A DNA stretch of 64,000 nucleotides from Rhizobium gallicum bv. gallicum R602sp. Its GTDB lineage: Bacteria; Pseudomonadota; Alphaproteobacteria; Rhizobiales; Rhizobiaceae. The notes under the pieces were generated by a model. It was given only the letters and a program-made list of their open reading frames with translations, ran no database searches and was not told the DNA's origin. The DNA is taken from NCBI RefSeq assembly GCF_000816845.1, contig NZ_CP006877.1, forward strand, positions 2,423,501 to 2,487,500. The letters are read 5' to 3'. Within the stretch, counting starts at the first letter, position 1, and every line of letters starts with the position of its first letter. Made by a program: the position numbers and the translations under genes. This document shows positions 46,405-56,206 of this stretch, in pieces.

Positions 46405-47318
46405 GAGGCGTCCTCCACCATCCAACGCAAGAATTCACCAAAGGAATAACCGGCATGACCGGCCATTTCGGGCACAAGGGAGGTTGGCGTCATGCCCGGC
46501 TGGGTGTTTACTTCCAGCCAGATAACTTCACCATCTTCGGAGAACCGGTCGTCGTAACGGAAGTCGGACCGACTGACCCCACGACAACCAATTGCTTGAT
46601 GCGCCCTTAACGCCAATGTTTGTATTTTTTGGTAAATATTCGGTGAAATTTTCGCCGGGATGACGTGTTTTGAGCCGCCCGCAGCATACTTGGCATCATA
46701 GTCATAGAAGTTGTGACCCTGCGGCACCACTTCGGTCACACCGAGAGCCTTGTCGCCCATGACACCGCATGTCAGTTCGCGGCCATAGACATACCGCTCG
46801 ACGATGACCTCCTCGCCATAGCGCCACTCCGGCGAACTGATGATCTGCGGCGGATGGGCCTGATCCTCCTGAACGATGACGACACCGAAGCTGGAGCCCT
46901 CCCGGACCGGCTTCACGACATAGGGCGGCTTCATTGGATGTTCGGCCGGAAAGGCGAAGCGATTGATGACTTCCGATTGCGCCACAGGGACGCCGGCCGC
47001 CGCTGCAACCCCCTTGGCCTTGCCCTTGTCCATCGCAAGGGCAGAGGCAAGAACGCCGGAATGCGTGTAGGGAATTTCGAGATATTCGAGGATGCCCTGG
47101 ATGGTGCCATCCTCGCCGAAGGGGCCATGCAGCGCATTGAAGGCGACATCGGGACGAAGCGCCGCCAGTTTTGCGGAAATATCCCGATCGACATCGATCC
47201 GCGCAACCTGGAAGCCCTCGCCCTCGAGAGCATCCGCGCAAGCCGTTCCCGAAGACAGGCTCACCGGCCGCTCCGAGGAAAATCCGCCCATCAGGACAGC
47301 GACATGCTTGCGACTCAT
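46392..47318 (-). CDS. ddlB: D-alanine--D-alanine ligase
   Basis: Makes D-Ala-D-Ala for the MurF step. The 308-residue ATP-grasp enzyme shows [20 protein letters not shown] at the start, [52 protein letters not shown] and [21 protein letters not shown] 47318 ([12 protein letters not shown]) with GGGGG upstream is preferred to a longer opening. It starts the ddlB-ftsQ-ftsA-ftsZ run. A 2.6-kb break with opposite-strand genes separates it from murB. Confidence 0.97.
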   Translation of the reverse strand: MSRKHVAVLMGGFSSERPVSLSSGTACADALEGEGFQVARIDVDRDISAKLAALRPDVAFNALHGPFGEDGTIQGILEYLEIPYTHSGVLASALAMDKGKAKGVAAAAGVPVAQSEVINRFAFPAEHPMKPPYVVKPVREGSSFGVVIVQEDQAHPPQIISSPEWRYGEEVIVERYVYGRELTCGVMGDKALGVTEVVPQGHNFYDYDAKYAAGGSKHVIPAKISPNIYQKIQTLALRAHQAIGCRGVSRSDFRYDDRFSEDGEVIWLEVNTQPGMTPTSLVPEMAGHAGYSFGEFLRWMVEDASCSR

Positions 47319-47420
47319 ACGTACCCCCAAGATAAACCTCAGCCTGATTTTCGAGGCTTGCACCAAGCTTGCCCGCGAATCCGCTTCGCCTCAGACATGG
47401 AAGCGATATGACAACATTAT

Positions 47421-47449
47421 GGTTAATGAAGTGTTTACTTTTATTAACC
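47421..47449. promoter_or_regulatory. Inverted GGTTAAT/ATTAACC pair upstream of ddlB-ftsQAZ
   Basis: GGTTAAT (47421-47427) and ATTAACC (47443-47449) form a 7-base inverted repeat with a 15-base AT-rich spacer, about 100 bases before the ddlB start. TTAACC is the half-site bound by CtrA, which controls ftsQA/ftsZ in alphaproteobacteria. The spacing and orientation differ from the standard direct TTAA-N7-TTAA site. Confidence 0.45.
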
Positions 47450-47557
47450 GGGTGCCTTCCCGAGAGGTTTCCACCCCTCAGAAATCCCACTCGGCCAGCA
47501 TATTTCCGACTCGAAATCAGCGCGTTGCGGCGACATGCTGAAGTTCGCTCACAGCAT

Positions 47558-47590
47558 GAAAAAACCCGCACAGATGATTCTATGCGGGTT
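47558..47590 (-). terminator. Rho-independent terminator after the aqpZ remnant
   Basis: AACCCGCA (minus strand) and TGCGGGTT form an 8-base stem with a 12-base loop, followed by TTTTT on the minus strand, about 30 bases after the aqpZ stop. Confidence 0.85.
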
Positions 47591-47617
47591 CGCCCGGACA
47601 GGCAGCGAAGGCCGCCC

Positions 47618-48042
47618 TCAGTCGTCCTTGTCGAGCAGTTTCCAGACAACCCGCCAAGCGCACCGCCGGCGATCGGCGCCAGCCAGAAGAGCCAAAGCTG
47701 CTGCAGGGCCCAGCCGCCGACAAAGAGAGCCTGGCCTGTCCAGCGGGCGGGATTGACGGATGTGTTCGTCACCGGGATCGAGATCAGGTGGATCAGCGTC
47801 AGCGCCCGGCCGATCGCAAGCGGCGCAAAGCCAGCGGGTGCCCTGCCATGCGTGGAGCCCAAAATGACGATCAGGAAGACAAGCGTCAGAGCGACTTCGA
47901 TGACCAATGCCGAAGTCAGCGAATAGCCGCCGGGAGAATGCTCTCCATAGCCGTTGGAGGCAAGCCTCCCAACTCAAAGCCGGCCTTGCCGCTCGCAACA
48001 AGACAGACGAGAGCGGCGGCCGCAATGGCACCGATCACCTGC
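47618..48042 (-). pseudogene. aqpZ: Aquaporin AqpZ remnant (3' half, two frameshifts)
   Basis: On the minus strand the AqpZ C-terminal half is recognisable: QVIGAIAAAALVCLVASGKA, then after one missing base [50 protein letters not shown] with the second NPA motif, [19 protein letters not shown], and after a second missing base [10 protein letters not shown] and the stop. The first half, including the first NPA motif, is absent: at about 48042 the sequence changes to an IS110-type transposase tail on the other strand. Confidence 0.9.
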
Positions 48043-48162
48043 CGCCCAAGCTCGCAGCCGTGGCGCTGGCCAACAAGATCGCCCGCATCGCCTGGAAGAT
48101 GATGGTCACCGGCGAATTATCGAAAACCTGCTGTTCAGCCAGACCTGGCATGTGCAGCTTAA
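48043..48162 (+). mobile_element. IS110-family transposase 3' fragment
   Basis: PPKLAAVALANKIARIAWKMM then VTGE is the C-terminal end of an IS110/IS116/IS902-type transposase. After a 2-base loss the last codons resume as YRKPAVQPDLACAA and TAA. Only about 40 codons remain; the RuvC-like catalytic domain is absent. It directly adjoins the broken 5' end of aqpZ, so it marks the insertion or deletion event that killed that gene. Confidence 0.75.
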
Positions 48163-48525
48163 GTGATCAGTCGGTCACGGTGAGCGGAGAGACAAAGCTA
48201 CCGTGCTGATCTGATGCGTGAACGTGCAAGAAACAGCAGATGGTATGATCGATCGATTCGGGACTCGTGACACTCCGCTTGGCGCAATGGTCGCTGTAGT
48301 CGCAATGGCAGCTGCAGATCGCAAAATTGTTTGGAACACGAGTCGCGAACTCCGTCTTGGCCAGCGTTCATTTGTGAGCGCCACAACAGGCCGAACATAT
48401 GCACGCAAGCGATCCGATCAAATCACTGCCAAAAACCCTTGCAAGGAGGGGGTCGTCCACATATGCGTTACGAGCCCTTCGACCCTTTCCAGGGGCGCTC
48501 TTTATAACTCCCGAATGGAATAAAA
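48163..48525. other. Gap before the MHS transporter, no gene recognised
   Basis: About 360 bases between the transposase tail and the transporter start. A 101-codon plus-strand frame starting with GTG at 48218 is open, but has no recognisable family, no clear ribosome site and poor codon character. The region probably holds the transporter promoter and leftover insertion-sequence DNA. Sequence near 48180-48400 is less GC-rich than its surroundings. Confidence 0.5.
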
Positions 48526-49830
48526 ATGTCTGACGCGATATCTCCCGTATCGCCGACCTCCGCTTCATCGAACAGTGCGCAAGTCAATTCGCCAGCGCGC
48601 GTTCTGATCGCGAGCCTTGTCGGCACCACGATCGAATTCTTTGATTTTTATGTCTATGCGACGGCAGCCGTCCTGGTCTTCCCGACGCTGTTCTTCCCGA
48701 ACAACGATCCGACCACCGCCCTTCTCGCTTCCTTTGCCACCTTCTCGATCGCCTTCTTCGCCCGTCCACTCGGCGCCGTTGTCTTCGGTCATTTCGGCGA
48801 CAGGATCGGTCGCAAGACGACGCTGGTCGCCGCCCTGCTGACCATGGGTATTTCTACGGTCATTATCGGCCTGCTGCCCTCCTACGGATCGATCGGCGTC
48901 GTGGCGCCGCTGCTGCTTGCATTGTGCCGGTTCGGCCAGGGCTTCGGCCTCGGCGGCGAATGGGGTGGCGCTGTGCTCCTCGCAACCGAGAATGCGCCGG
49001 AAGGCAAGCGCAGCTGGTACGGCATGTTCCCGCAGCTCGGCGCACCCGTCGGCCTTTTCCTCTCCTCCGGCGTCTTCTGGCTGCTGCTGCAGGTCATCTC
49101 GCAGGACGCGCTTTTGAGCTGGGGCTGGCGCGTTCCATTCATCGCCTCGATCGTCCTGATCGTCATCGGCCTGTGGGTTCGTCTTTCGATCACTGAAACA
49201 CCGGCCTTCCAGAAGGCAATTGACAAGCATGAGCGTGTCGCCGTGCCGGTTGCGGAACTGTTCCGCAAGCACAAGCGCAGCTTGTTCCTCGGCACCTTCG
49301 TGGCGCTCGCGACCTTCGTGCTCTTCTACATCGGCTCGGCCTATCTGCTCTCCTACAACGTCAAGGTTCTGAAAATTCCCTTCCTGGACGCGCTGGAAAT
49401 CCAGATTGTCGGCTCGGTCGCCTTCGGCATCTTCATCCCCGCCGCCGGCAGGCTCGCTGAAAGATTCGGACGGCGCGAAGTGCTGATCCTTACCACCGTC
49501 GTGATCGGCATCTTCTCGTTCTTCCTGCCCGGCCTGATGGCCGGCGGCGAAGGCGGCATCGTCGTCTTCGCGATTGTCGCCATGGCACTCATGGGCATGA
49601 CATATGGCCTGATCGGTACGGCGCTGGCGGCCCCCTTCCCGACCGCAGTGCGCTACACCGGCTCGTCGATCACCTTCAATCTTGCCGGCATCTTCGGCGC
49701 CTCGCTGGCTCCCTATATCGCCACTTGGCTGCAGACGAACTACGGCATGCTTTATGTTGGCTACTATCTCGGCCTTGCTGCCGTGATCACGCTGATCTCA
49801 ATCCTGGCATCCGGCCGCGACGAAGTCTGA
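48526..49830 (+). CDS. MHS-family MFS transporter
   Basis: A 434-residue, 12-helix major facilitator of the metabolite:H+ symporter type (relatives include ShiA, ProP, KgtP). The family opening is LIASLVGTTIEFFDFYVYATAA; the GDRIGRKTTLVAALLTMG loop (MFS motif A) and GQGFGLGGEWGGAVLLATENAPEGKRSW (MHS signature) follow. The second half has GRLAERFGRREVLIL. Substrate unknown. It runs opposite to the surrounding dcw genes, between murB and the ddlB break. Confidence 0.93.
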   Translation: MSDAISPVSPTSASSNSAQVNSPARVLIASLVGTTIEFFDFYVYATAAVLVFPTLFFPNNDPTTALLASFATFSIAFFARPLGAVVFGHFGDRIGRKTTLVAALLTMGISTVIIGLLPSYGSIGVVAPLLLALCRFGQGFGLGGEWGGAVLLATENAPEGKRSWYGMFPQLGAPVGLFLSSGVFWLLLQVISQDALLSWGWRVPFIASIVLIVIGLWVRLSITETPAFQKAIDKHERVAVPVAELFRKHKRSLFLGTFVALATFVLFYIGSAYLLSYNVKVLKIPFLDALEIQIVGSVAFGIFIPAAGRLAERFGRREVLILTTVVIGIFSFFLPGLMAGGEGGIVVFAIVAMALMGMTYGLIGTALAAPFPTAVRYTGSSITFNLAGIFGASLAPYIATWLQTNYGMLYVGYYLGLAAVITLISILASGRDEV

Positions 49831-49856
49831 TCGAGACTGCCTCCAGGTCAATCAAA

Positions 49857-49888
49857 GGCCGCGGCGGTTTCCCGTCGCGGCCCTTTTC
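49857..49888. terminator. Bidirectional terminator between the MHS gene and murB
   Basis: GGCCGCGGCG and CGTCGCGGCC form a 10-base stem (one G-T pair) around GTTTCC (49857-49882), with CTTTTC on the plus strand and TTTGATT on the minus strand. It separates convergent genes. Confidence 0.75.
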
Positions 49889-49931
49889 ATTGCTGCCAAT
49901 CAACTATCCGTTCTGGATAGATAAAAAACGG

Positions 49932-50906
49932 CTATTCGCTGGTCACACCCTGGAACGGGCGCACCTCGCGGCCCGGCATGAAGACGCCGAGACGCTTGAT
50001 TTCCCATTCGAGCTTGACGCCGGAATTTTCGAAGACTTCACGGCGAACCTGCTCGCCGAGATATTCGAGATCGTAGCCCGTCGCCTGCCCCATATTGATC
50101 ATGAAATTGCAATGAAGCGACGACATCTGCGCGCCGCCGATGACGAGACCCCGGCAGCCCGCTTCGTCGATCAGCTTCCAGGCCGAATGACCTTCGGGAT
50201 TCTTGAAGGTCGAACCACCGGTCTTCTCGCGGATCGGCTGCACCGTCTCGCGGTGATTGCGTACCGCATCCATGTCGGCGCGGATCTTCGCCCGGTCCTC
50301 CGGATAGCCCTCGAAAAGCACGGAGGTGAAGATGAGATCAGGTGAGGCCGTGGAATGACGGTAGGAATATCCCATGTCTGCATTCGACAGGACGACCTTG
50401 TTGCCCTTGCGGTCGATGGCATTGACCTCGACCAAGCGATCGCGGGTTTCGCTGCCATTGGCGCCGGCGTTCATGCGCGCCGCGCCGCCAATGCTGCCCG
50501 GGATGCCATAGAAGAAATGGAGACCGCCGATGCCGTTGTCCATCGCCATTGCGGCCACATGCTTGTCTGGGCAGATTGCACCGGCGAGAATGCGGTTGTC
50601 ACCTGCAAGCTCGACCGAACCGAAGCCCTTGGCAGAAAGCCGCAAGACGACGCCCGGAATGCCGCCATCGCGCACGAGAATGTTCGAACCGACGCCCACG
50701 ACCGTCAGCGGCACCTCTTCCGGCAGGATTTTCAGGAATGCGATAAGGTCCGCCTCGTCGTGCGGCTGGAACATCAGCTCGGCAAGACCGCCAGCATGGA
50801 ACCAGGTAACACGGTCCATGGGGGCATCCGGCGTGATACGGCCCCGGATATCCTTCACACCTTCTCCGAGAGACTCGAGAAGCTTTTCCCCATTCACCTG
50901 TTTCAT
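49932..50906 (-). CDS. murB: UDP-N-acetylenolpyruvoylglucosamine reductase
   Basis: Reduces UDP-GlcNAc-enolpyruvate to UDP-MurNAc with NADPH, using FAD. Of 324 residues: [37 protein letters not shown] (FAD loop), [24 protein letters not shown], and the active-site serine in [25 protein letters not shown]. The ATG overlaps the murC stop by 4 bases. Downstream of murB the dcw order is broken by the opposite-strand transporter. Confidence 0.97.
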   Translation of the reverse strand: MKQVNGEKLLESLGEGVKDIRGRITPDAPMDRVTWFHAGGLAELMFQPHDEADLIAFLKILPEEVPLTVVGVGSNILVRDGGIPGVVLRLSAKGFGSVELAGDNRILAGAICPDKHVAAMAMDNGIGGLHFFYGIPGSIGGAARMNAGANGSETRDRLVEVNAIDRKGNKVVLSNADMGYSYRHSTASPDLIFTSVLFEGYPEDRAKIRADMDAVRNHRETVQPIREKTGGSTFKNPEGHSAWKLIDEAGCRGLVIGGAQMSSLHCNFMINMGQATGYDLEYLGEQVRREVFENSGVKLEWEIKRLGVFMPGREVRPFQGVTSE

Positions 50907-52318
50907 GCAGACTTTCCCGAAAGACCTTCCAGTTGCTTGGGCAGCGCGACTGCCCAGTAAGTGATATTCCCAGCTCCTAAGAGAACCACAAAATCGCCGG
51001 GCTTTGCAATCTCCGCGACCATTTCAGGCAAAAGCTCCTGGTGAGGGAGGAAGCGCGCGTCGCGATGGCCACCCGCTTTGATGCGGGAAACGAGTGCCTC
51101 GGAATCCACGCCTTCGATCGGATCTTCGCCCGCGGCATAGACCGGAGCAAGGAAAATACTGTCGGCATCGTTGAAACAGGCGGCAAACTCTTCGAACAGG
51201 CTGGAAAGGCGCGTGTAGCGATGCGGCTGATGAACGGTGATGACGCGGCCCTTGCAGGCTTCGCGCGCGGCCTTCAGCACGGCCTTGATCTCGACCGGAT
51301 GATGGCCGTAGTCATCAAAGATCTGCACGCCGTTCCATTCACCGGTCAACGTAAAGCGGCGCTTGACGCCGCCGAAGGAGGCGAGGCCCTTTGCGATGTC
51401 GGCGCTCGAAATGCCGAGGCGGTTGGCGACCGCAATTGCTGCCGTCGCATTCGAAATGTTATGTCGGCCGGGCATCGGCATCACGAGATTGTCGAGCCTG
51501 ATGACCTGTCCCGTGCGGCGGCGGCGGATTTCGACGTCGAAGATCGACCGTGTCCCGTCGATGCGCACATTCATGAAGCGCACGTCGGCCTGCGGATTTT
51601 CACCATAGGTAATGACCTTACGGTCTTCGATGCGGCCGACGAGAGCTTGGACCTCCGGATGATCGAGGCACATGACGCCGAAGCCGTAGAAGGGCACGTT
51701 CTCGACAAACTGCCGGAAGGCGGCGCGCACGGCGTCGAAATTGCCGTAGTGGTCGAGATGTTCGGGATCGATGTTGGTCACCACCGCGACGTCAGCGGGC
51801 AGCTTCAGAAATGTGCCGTCCGACTCGTCGGCCTCGACCACCATCCACTCGCCCTCGCCCATGCGTGCATTCGTGCCGTAGGCATTGATGATGCCGCCGT
51901 TGATGACGGTCGGATCAAGCCCGCCTGCTTCGAGCAGCGTGGCGACCAGCGATGTCGTCGTCGTTTTTCCATGCGTGCCACCGATGGCGATTGCATTGCG
52001 GAAGCGCATCAATTCGGCGAGCATTTCGGCGCGGCGCACGACCGGCAGCAGCTTCTCGCGCGCGGCGGTAAGCTCCGGATTGTCCTTCTTGATGGCGGTC
52101 GAGACCACCACAACTTCAGCATCACCCAGGTTTTCCGCCTTGTGGCCGACGAAGACTTCGATGCCCTTGTCACGCAGGCGCTGCACGTTGGCGCTGTCGG
52201 CCTGGTCCGATCCCTGCACGCGGTGGCCGAGATTATGCAGCACCTCGGCGATACCGCTCATGCCGATCCCGCCGATGCCGATGAAATGGACGAGGCCGAT
52301 CGCCTTCGGCATTTTCAT
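50903..52318 (-). CDS. murC: UDP-N-acetylmuramate--L-alanine ligase
   Basis: Adds L-Ala to UDP-MurNAc. Of 471 residues: the N-terminal Rossmann domain reads [22 protein letters not shown], the ATP P-loop is [14 protein letters not shown] (about 113-126), DESDGTFL and the conserved [16 protein letters not shown] follow, and [15 protein letters not shown] lies in the C-terminal domain. Its ends overlap murG and murB by 4 bases each (ATGA). Confidence 0.98.
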   Translation of the reverse strand: MKMPKAIGLVHFIGIGGIGMSGIAEVLHNLGHRVQGSDQADSANVQRLRDKGIEVFVGHKAENLGDAEVVVVSTAIKKDNPELTAAREKLLPVVRRAEMLAELMRFRNAIAIGGTHGKTTTTSLVATLLEAGGLDPTVINGGIINAYGTNARMGEGEWMVVEADESDGTFLKLPADVAVVTNIDPEHLDHYGNFDAVRAAFRQFVENVPFYGFGVMCLDHPEVQALVGRIEDRKVITYGENPQADVRFMNVRIDGTRSIFDVEIRRRRTGQVIRLDNLVMPMPGRHNISNATAAIAVANRLGISSADIAKGLASFGGVKRRFTLTGEWNGVQIFDDYGHHPVEIKAVLKAAREACKGRVITVHQPHRYTRLSSLFEEFAACFNDADSIFLAPVYAAGEDPIEGVDSEALVSRIKAGGHRDARFLPHQELLPEMVAEIAKPGDFVVLLGAGNITYWAVALPKQLEGLSGKSA

Positions 52319-53439
52319 GACTGTGTCCCCTTGAACTGTGCAATTGTACGTCCGGCGGCAATAGCCTCAACCATGCCGGCAAGCAAGTTCGCAGCGTCCG
52401 GTTTCCCGGCCTGCTTTGCGGCTGCCGCCATTCGGGCGAGCTTTTCCGGGTCGTTCATTACATGAGTAAGGATCGAAGCGATCTTCTCCGACGAGAGCTC
52501 CGATTGTGCGATGACCTTCGCGCCACCGGTCGCGGCAAGGGCTGCGGCGTTCGCCGCCTGATCGTGATCAAGTGCATGCGGATAAGGAACAAGCACGGCC
52601 GGACGGCCAATGACCGAAATTTCCGAAACCGTCGAGGCGCCCGAGCGGCAGATCACCAGATGCGCATTTGCAAGGCGCTGCGCCATATCGGTGAAGAACG
52701 GCGCGATATCCGCCCCCATCTCAAGCCTGGCCACACAGCCGCTCACCATTTCCATGTCTTCGGGGCGCACCTGCTGGGTGATGCGCAACCGCGCACGCAA
52801 CTCATCGTCAAGCAGGCTGATCGCTGTCGGCATCGCCTTGGAGAAATATTGCGCCCCCTGGCTGCCGCCGAAGACAACGAGATTGAAGGGCTCTCCGGCA
52901 TGGGAAGGCTTGTACGGCACCTTCGCCGCTTCGATGATTGCCGGACGCACCGGATTGCCGGTCGTCACGGTCTTCTCGGAATAAGCGCCGCCGTTCTCCG
53001 GCAGGAAACCGCCGGCGATCGCCTGCACGCGTTGGGCCAGCGCCTTGTTGGCGCGGCCCATCACGGCGTTCTGTTCGTGGATCATCGACGGCACGCCGAG
53101 GCGCGTGGCGGCAAGCAGCGGCGGCACGGTCGGATAGCCGCCGAAACCAACGACGACCGCAGGCTTCAGCCGCTGGATCAGTTTCTTGGCAGCACGCATT
53201 CCGGTCCACAGCGTCCACAGCGAACGCCCGACTGCGAACGGGTTCTTCGAGCCGATCGTCGCCGACGGCACGACATGGATTTCATCCGCGGGGAATTTGC
53301 CGGCAAAGCGCTCGGCACGGCTGTCCGTCACGAGGTGCACGGAATAACCGCGCGCCTTCAGCTCGTATGCCAAGGCCTCTGCTGGAAACACGTGGCCGCC
53401 GGTGCCCCCGGCGGCGAGCAGGATGATACCTTTGCTCAT
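52315..53439 (-). CDS. murG: Undecaprenyl-PP-MurNAc-pentapeptide GlcNAc transferase
   Basis: Converts lipid I to lipid II at the inner membrane face. Of 374 residues, the GT-B fold shows [21 protein letters not shown] at the start, [47 protein letters not shown] and [27 protein letters not shown]. Its stop overlaps murC by 4 bases. The 191-base gap to ftsW upstream contains a RIME-like repeat. Confidence 0.97.
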   Translation of the reverse strand: MSKGIILLAAGGTGGHVFPAEALAYELKARGYSVHLVTDSRAERFAGKFPADEIHVVPSATIGSKNPFAVGRSLWTLWTGMRAAKKLIQRLKPAVVVGFGGYPTVPPLLAATRLGVPSMIHEQNAVMGRANKALAQRVQAIAGGFLPENGGAYSEKTVTTGNPVRPAIIEAAKVPYKPSHAGEPFNLVVFGGSQGAQYFSKAMPTAISLLDDELRARLRITQQVRPEDMEMVSGCVARLEMGADIAPFFTDMAQRLANAHLVICRSGASTVSEISVIGRPAVLVPYPHALDHDQAANAAALAATGGAKVIAQSELSSEKIASILTHVMNDPEKLARMAAAAKQAGKPDAANLLAGMVEAIAAGRTIAQFKGTQS

Positions 53440-53454
53440 CGGTAGGTTCGCCTT

Positions 53455-53625
53455 TCAACCAGGGAGCTGCCCCTCATCCGCCTGGCGGCACCTTCTCCGC
53501 CTTTTGAAGGGGAGAAGAACGCATGCCGCAACTCCTTAGTACCCCTCACCGTCTCATGGGGCACGTCCCCTCTCCCGGCAAGCGGACGGTGGGCTGGGGT
53601 GGGGGGCAATTTAGACGGCATGGGC
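53455..53625. repeat. RIME-like palindromic repeat between ftsW and murG
   Basis: CACCTTCTCCGCCTTTTGAAGGGGAGAAG (about 53489-53517) and CCCCTCACCGTCTCATGGGGC (about 53554-53574) are hairpin-forming parts. CCCTCATCCGCCTGGCGGCACC at the left and GGCTGGGGTGGGGG at the right are typical rhizobial repeat edges. It resembles the element at 38128-38285 and fills nearly the whole gap between two operon genes. Confidence 0.78.
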
Positions 53626-53630
53626 ATATT

Positions 53631-54785
53631 TTACTCCGCCGGCATTCCGTGCGGCACGCGGAAGAGACTCCGCTCCTGTGCACGCTTTTCCGGGCGATGG
53701 CGCGTCAGCGCGAGAATAAAACCGGCGGTCACGCAGATCGCGACCATGGACGAGCCGCCGTAGGAAATAAGCGGCAGCGTCATGCCTTTTGCCGGAAGCA
53801 GCTCGAGATTGACGCCGATATTGATGATCGACTGGATGCCCATCTGGAGCACGAGCCCCGCGACGGCAAACCGGTTGAAGTCGTTCTTTTCTTTATATGC
53901 GTGCGATAGCCCCCTCAAAACAAGGACCGTGAAGAGCAGAACGAGCGCGATGCAGAAGATGATGCCGAATTCCTCGGCGGCGACCGAGAAGATGAAGTCG
54001 GTGTGCGCGTCGGGGATGATGCGCTTGACGATGCCTTCGCCCGGTCCTTTGCCAAACCAGTCGCCGCGGATGATGGCCTCGCGCGCAGTGTCGATCTGGA
54101 ACGTGTCGCCCTCGCCGGTCATGAATTTGTCTATTCGCCCCGCCACGTGCGGGAAGACGTAGTAGGCGCTGAGCAGCCCGCCAGCACCGCCGGCGCCGAG
54201 CAGGATGATCCATATCCAGGGCATGCCCGCCATGAAGAACATGCCACCCCACACGGCCGTCGTCAGGATCGTCTGGCCAAGGTCAGGTTGGGCGACCAGC
54301 AGAGCCGCGACCATCCCGAAGAGGATGATCGCAAAGAGGTTGCCCGGGATTTCCGGCTGCCGTGCATGCTCTGCAAAAAGCCAAGCACAGACGACGACGA
54401 AGGCGGGCTTCATGAATTCCGACGGCTGGACCGAGATGCCGGCAAGCGTCACCCAGCGTCGGGAGCCTTTGACCTCGATGCCGAAGAAAAGTGCCAGGAC
54501 CATCATGGCGAGCGAGATGACAAGCAGTAGGATGGCGGTCCGTCGCACCTGCCGCGGCGTCAGAAAGGAAAGCCCGATCATGACGGCGATCGAGGGGATC
54601 ATGAAAGCCGCGTGGCGTTTCACAAAATGGAACGGCTCGAGCCCGATGCGCTCGGCAACCGCGGGCGAGGCCGCAAAGGAGAGCATGAAGCCGACGCCCA
54701 TCAGGAAGATGAACATCGCCAGAAAAAAGCGGTCGATGGTCCAAAACCAATCGGCCAAAGGCCCACGTTCCGCACGGCTCACCAT
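53631..54785 (-). CDS. ftsW: FtsW, SEDS-family septal glycosyltransferase
   Basis: Polymerises lipid II at the septum with its partner FtsI. Of 384 residues, ten or so membrane helices are seen with family motifs GIEVKGSRRWVTLAGISVQPSEFMKPAFV, LLVAQPDLGQT, the large periplasmic loop with RIDKFMTGEGDTFQIDTAREAI and DAHTDFIFSVAAEEFG, and LPLISYGGSSMV. The ATG is 1 base from the murD stop. The C-terminal tail is short. Confidence 0.97.
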   Translation of the reverse strand: MVSRAERGPLADWFWTIDRFFLAMFIFLMGVGFMLSFAASPAVAERIGLEPFHFVKRHAAFMIPSIAVMIGLSFLTPRQVRRTAILLLVISLAMMVLALFFGIEVKGSRRWVTLAGISVQPSEFMKPAFVVVCAWLFAEHARQPEIPGNLFAIILFGMVAALLVAQPDLGQTILTTAVWGGMFFMAGMPWIWIILLGAGGAGGLLSAYYVFPHVAGRIDKFMTGEGDTFQIDTAREAIIRGDWFGKGPGEGIVKRIIPDAHTDFIFSVAAEEFGIIFCIALVLLFTVLVLRGLSHAYKEKNDFNRFAVAGLVLQMGIQSIINIGVNLELLPAKGMTLPLISYGGSSMVAICVTAGFILALTRHRPEKRAQERSLFRVPHGMPAE

Positions 54786-54786
54786 G

Positions 54787-56199
54787 TCATTTATCTCCTG
54801 TTGCCGAATCGACCAGCATGGTCACTCCGTCGAGCGCTGCCACATGGCTGACAAATGCATCGCCCCTGACTTCGAAGTTCTTGTACTGGTCGAAGCTTGC
54901 GCAAGCCGGGGATAACATCACCGCGGATGGACCAGTGTCATCTTTTTCCGCATCGGCTGCGGCATGGGCAACCGCGCGATCCAGCCTCCCCGAAATCTCG
55001 TAGGGCACCGCCTCGCCGAGCGTCGCGGCAAATTCTGCCGCCGCTTCGCCGATCAAATAGGCCTTGGCGATGCGCGGGAAGAACGGGGCAAGCGTCGTGA
55101 TACCTCCCGCCTTCGGCAGACCACCGGCGATCCAGTAGATGCGATCGTAGCTGGAAAGCGCGGGCGCTGCGGCGTCTGCGTTAGTCGCTTTCGAATCGTT
55201 GACAAAGACGACTTTGCCGCGTGTCCCGATCGGCTGCATCCGATGTTTGAGGCCGGGGAAGGAGGCAAGCCCGGTGCGAATTTCTTCGGCCGAAACGCCG
55301 ACGGCAAGGCAGGCGGCGACCGCTGCAGCGGCATTCTGAGCATTGTGGCCGCCGCGTAGCGTCTGGATGCCGTCGAGATCGGCAAGCGGCAGAGCCGCAG
55401 CCGAAGAAGCCTGCATGAGCTTCGTACCCTCGGCATAGATTCCATCGGCCAGCGGATGGCGGCGCGATATGCGGACCACCTTCGTTCCTGCCCGCTCGAC
55501 GCGATCAGCGATCATTTCGCAATGACTGTCATCGACGCCAACGATAGCGGTGCCGCTGCCGGCAACCAAACGCTCCTTGATGCCGGCATAGTGCTGTATC
55601 GTGCCGTGACGATCGAGATGATCAGGCGTCAGGTTGAGCAGGATACCTGCCGAGGGATTGAGCGTCGGCGCCAGATCGATCTGGTAGGAGGAGCACTCGA
55701 CGACATAGTAGCGTCCGGCCTTCGGCGGATCGAGCGTCAGCACGGCCGTTCCGATGTTGCCGCCAAGCTGCGTGTCGCGGCCGCTGGATTTCAGGATATG
55801 AGCAATCAGCGCGGTCGTCGTCGACTTGCCGTTCGTGCCTGTGATGGCGATGAACGGGCAATCGGGCGCATGCGCCCGGCGCTCGCGCACGAAGAGTTCG
55901 ACATCGCCAACGATATCGACACCGGCGGCGCGGGCGAGATCGACAGTCCAATGCGGTTTCGGATGCGTGAGCGGCACACCCGGCGACAGAACGAAGAGCG
56001 ACTGAACGCTCCAATCGATGATTCGCAGGTCCGCGGTATGGATACCCTCGGCGGCCGCCTTGATGACACTGTCCGGATTATCGTCCCAGGCCGTGACATG
56101 GGCGCCGCCCAGAATAAGCGCGCGGGCCGTTGCAAATCCGGACCCGCCAAGCCCGAATAGCGCGACCTTCTTTCCTGCAAACGTCGTGACAGGAATCAT
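54787..56199 (-). CDS. murD: UDP-N-acetylmuramoylalanine--D-glutamate ligase
   Basis: Adds D-Glu to UDP-MurNAc-L-Ala. Of 470 residues: [21 protein letters not shown] at the start, the P-loop [18 protein letters not shown] (about 113-130), [32 protein letters not shown] and [20 protein letters not shown] 56199 ([15 protein letters not shown]) with GAGGCGG upstream is chosen over an extension to 56244 that would overlap mraY. Gap to mraY is 7 bases. Confidence 0.97.
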   Translation of the reverse strand: MIPVTTFAGKKVALFGLGGSGFATARALILGGAHVTAWDDNPDSVIKAAAEGIHTADLRIIDWSVQSLFVLSPGVPLTHPKPHWTVDLARAAGVDIVGDVELFVRERRAHAPDCPFIAITGTNGKSTTTALIAHILKSSGRDTQLGGNIGTAVLTLDPPKAGRYYVVECSSYQIDLAPTLNPSAGILLNLTPDHLDRHGTIQHYAGIKERLVAGSGTAIVGVDDSHCEMIADRVERAGTKVVRISRRHPLADGIYAEGTKLMQASSAAALPLADLDGIQTLRGGHNAQNAAAAVAACLAVGVSAEEIRTGLASFPGLKHRMQPIGTRGKVVFVNDSKATNADAAAPALSSYDRIYWIAGGLPKAGGITTLAPFFPRIAKAYLIGEAAAEFAATLGEAVPYEISGRLDRAVAHAAADAEKDDTGPSAVMLSPACASFDQYKNFEVRGDAFVSHVAALDGVTMLVDSATGDK

Positions 56200-56206
56200 G
56201 TCCGCC

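Noticed and set aside
48218..48523. GTG-started 101-codon plus-strand frame before the MHS transporter
   Set aside because: No ribosome site, no family, mixed composition next to insertion-sequence debris.
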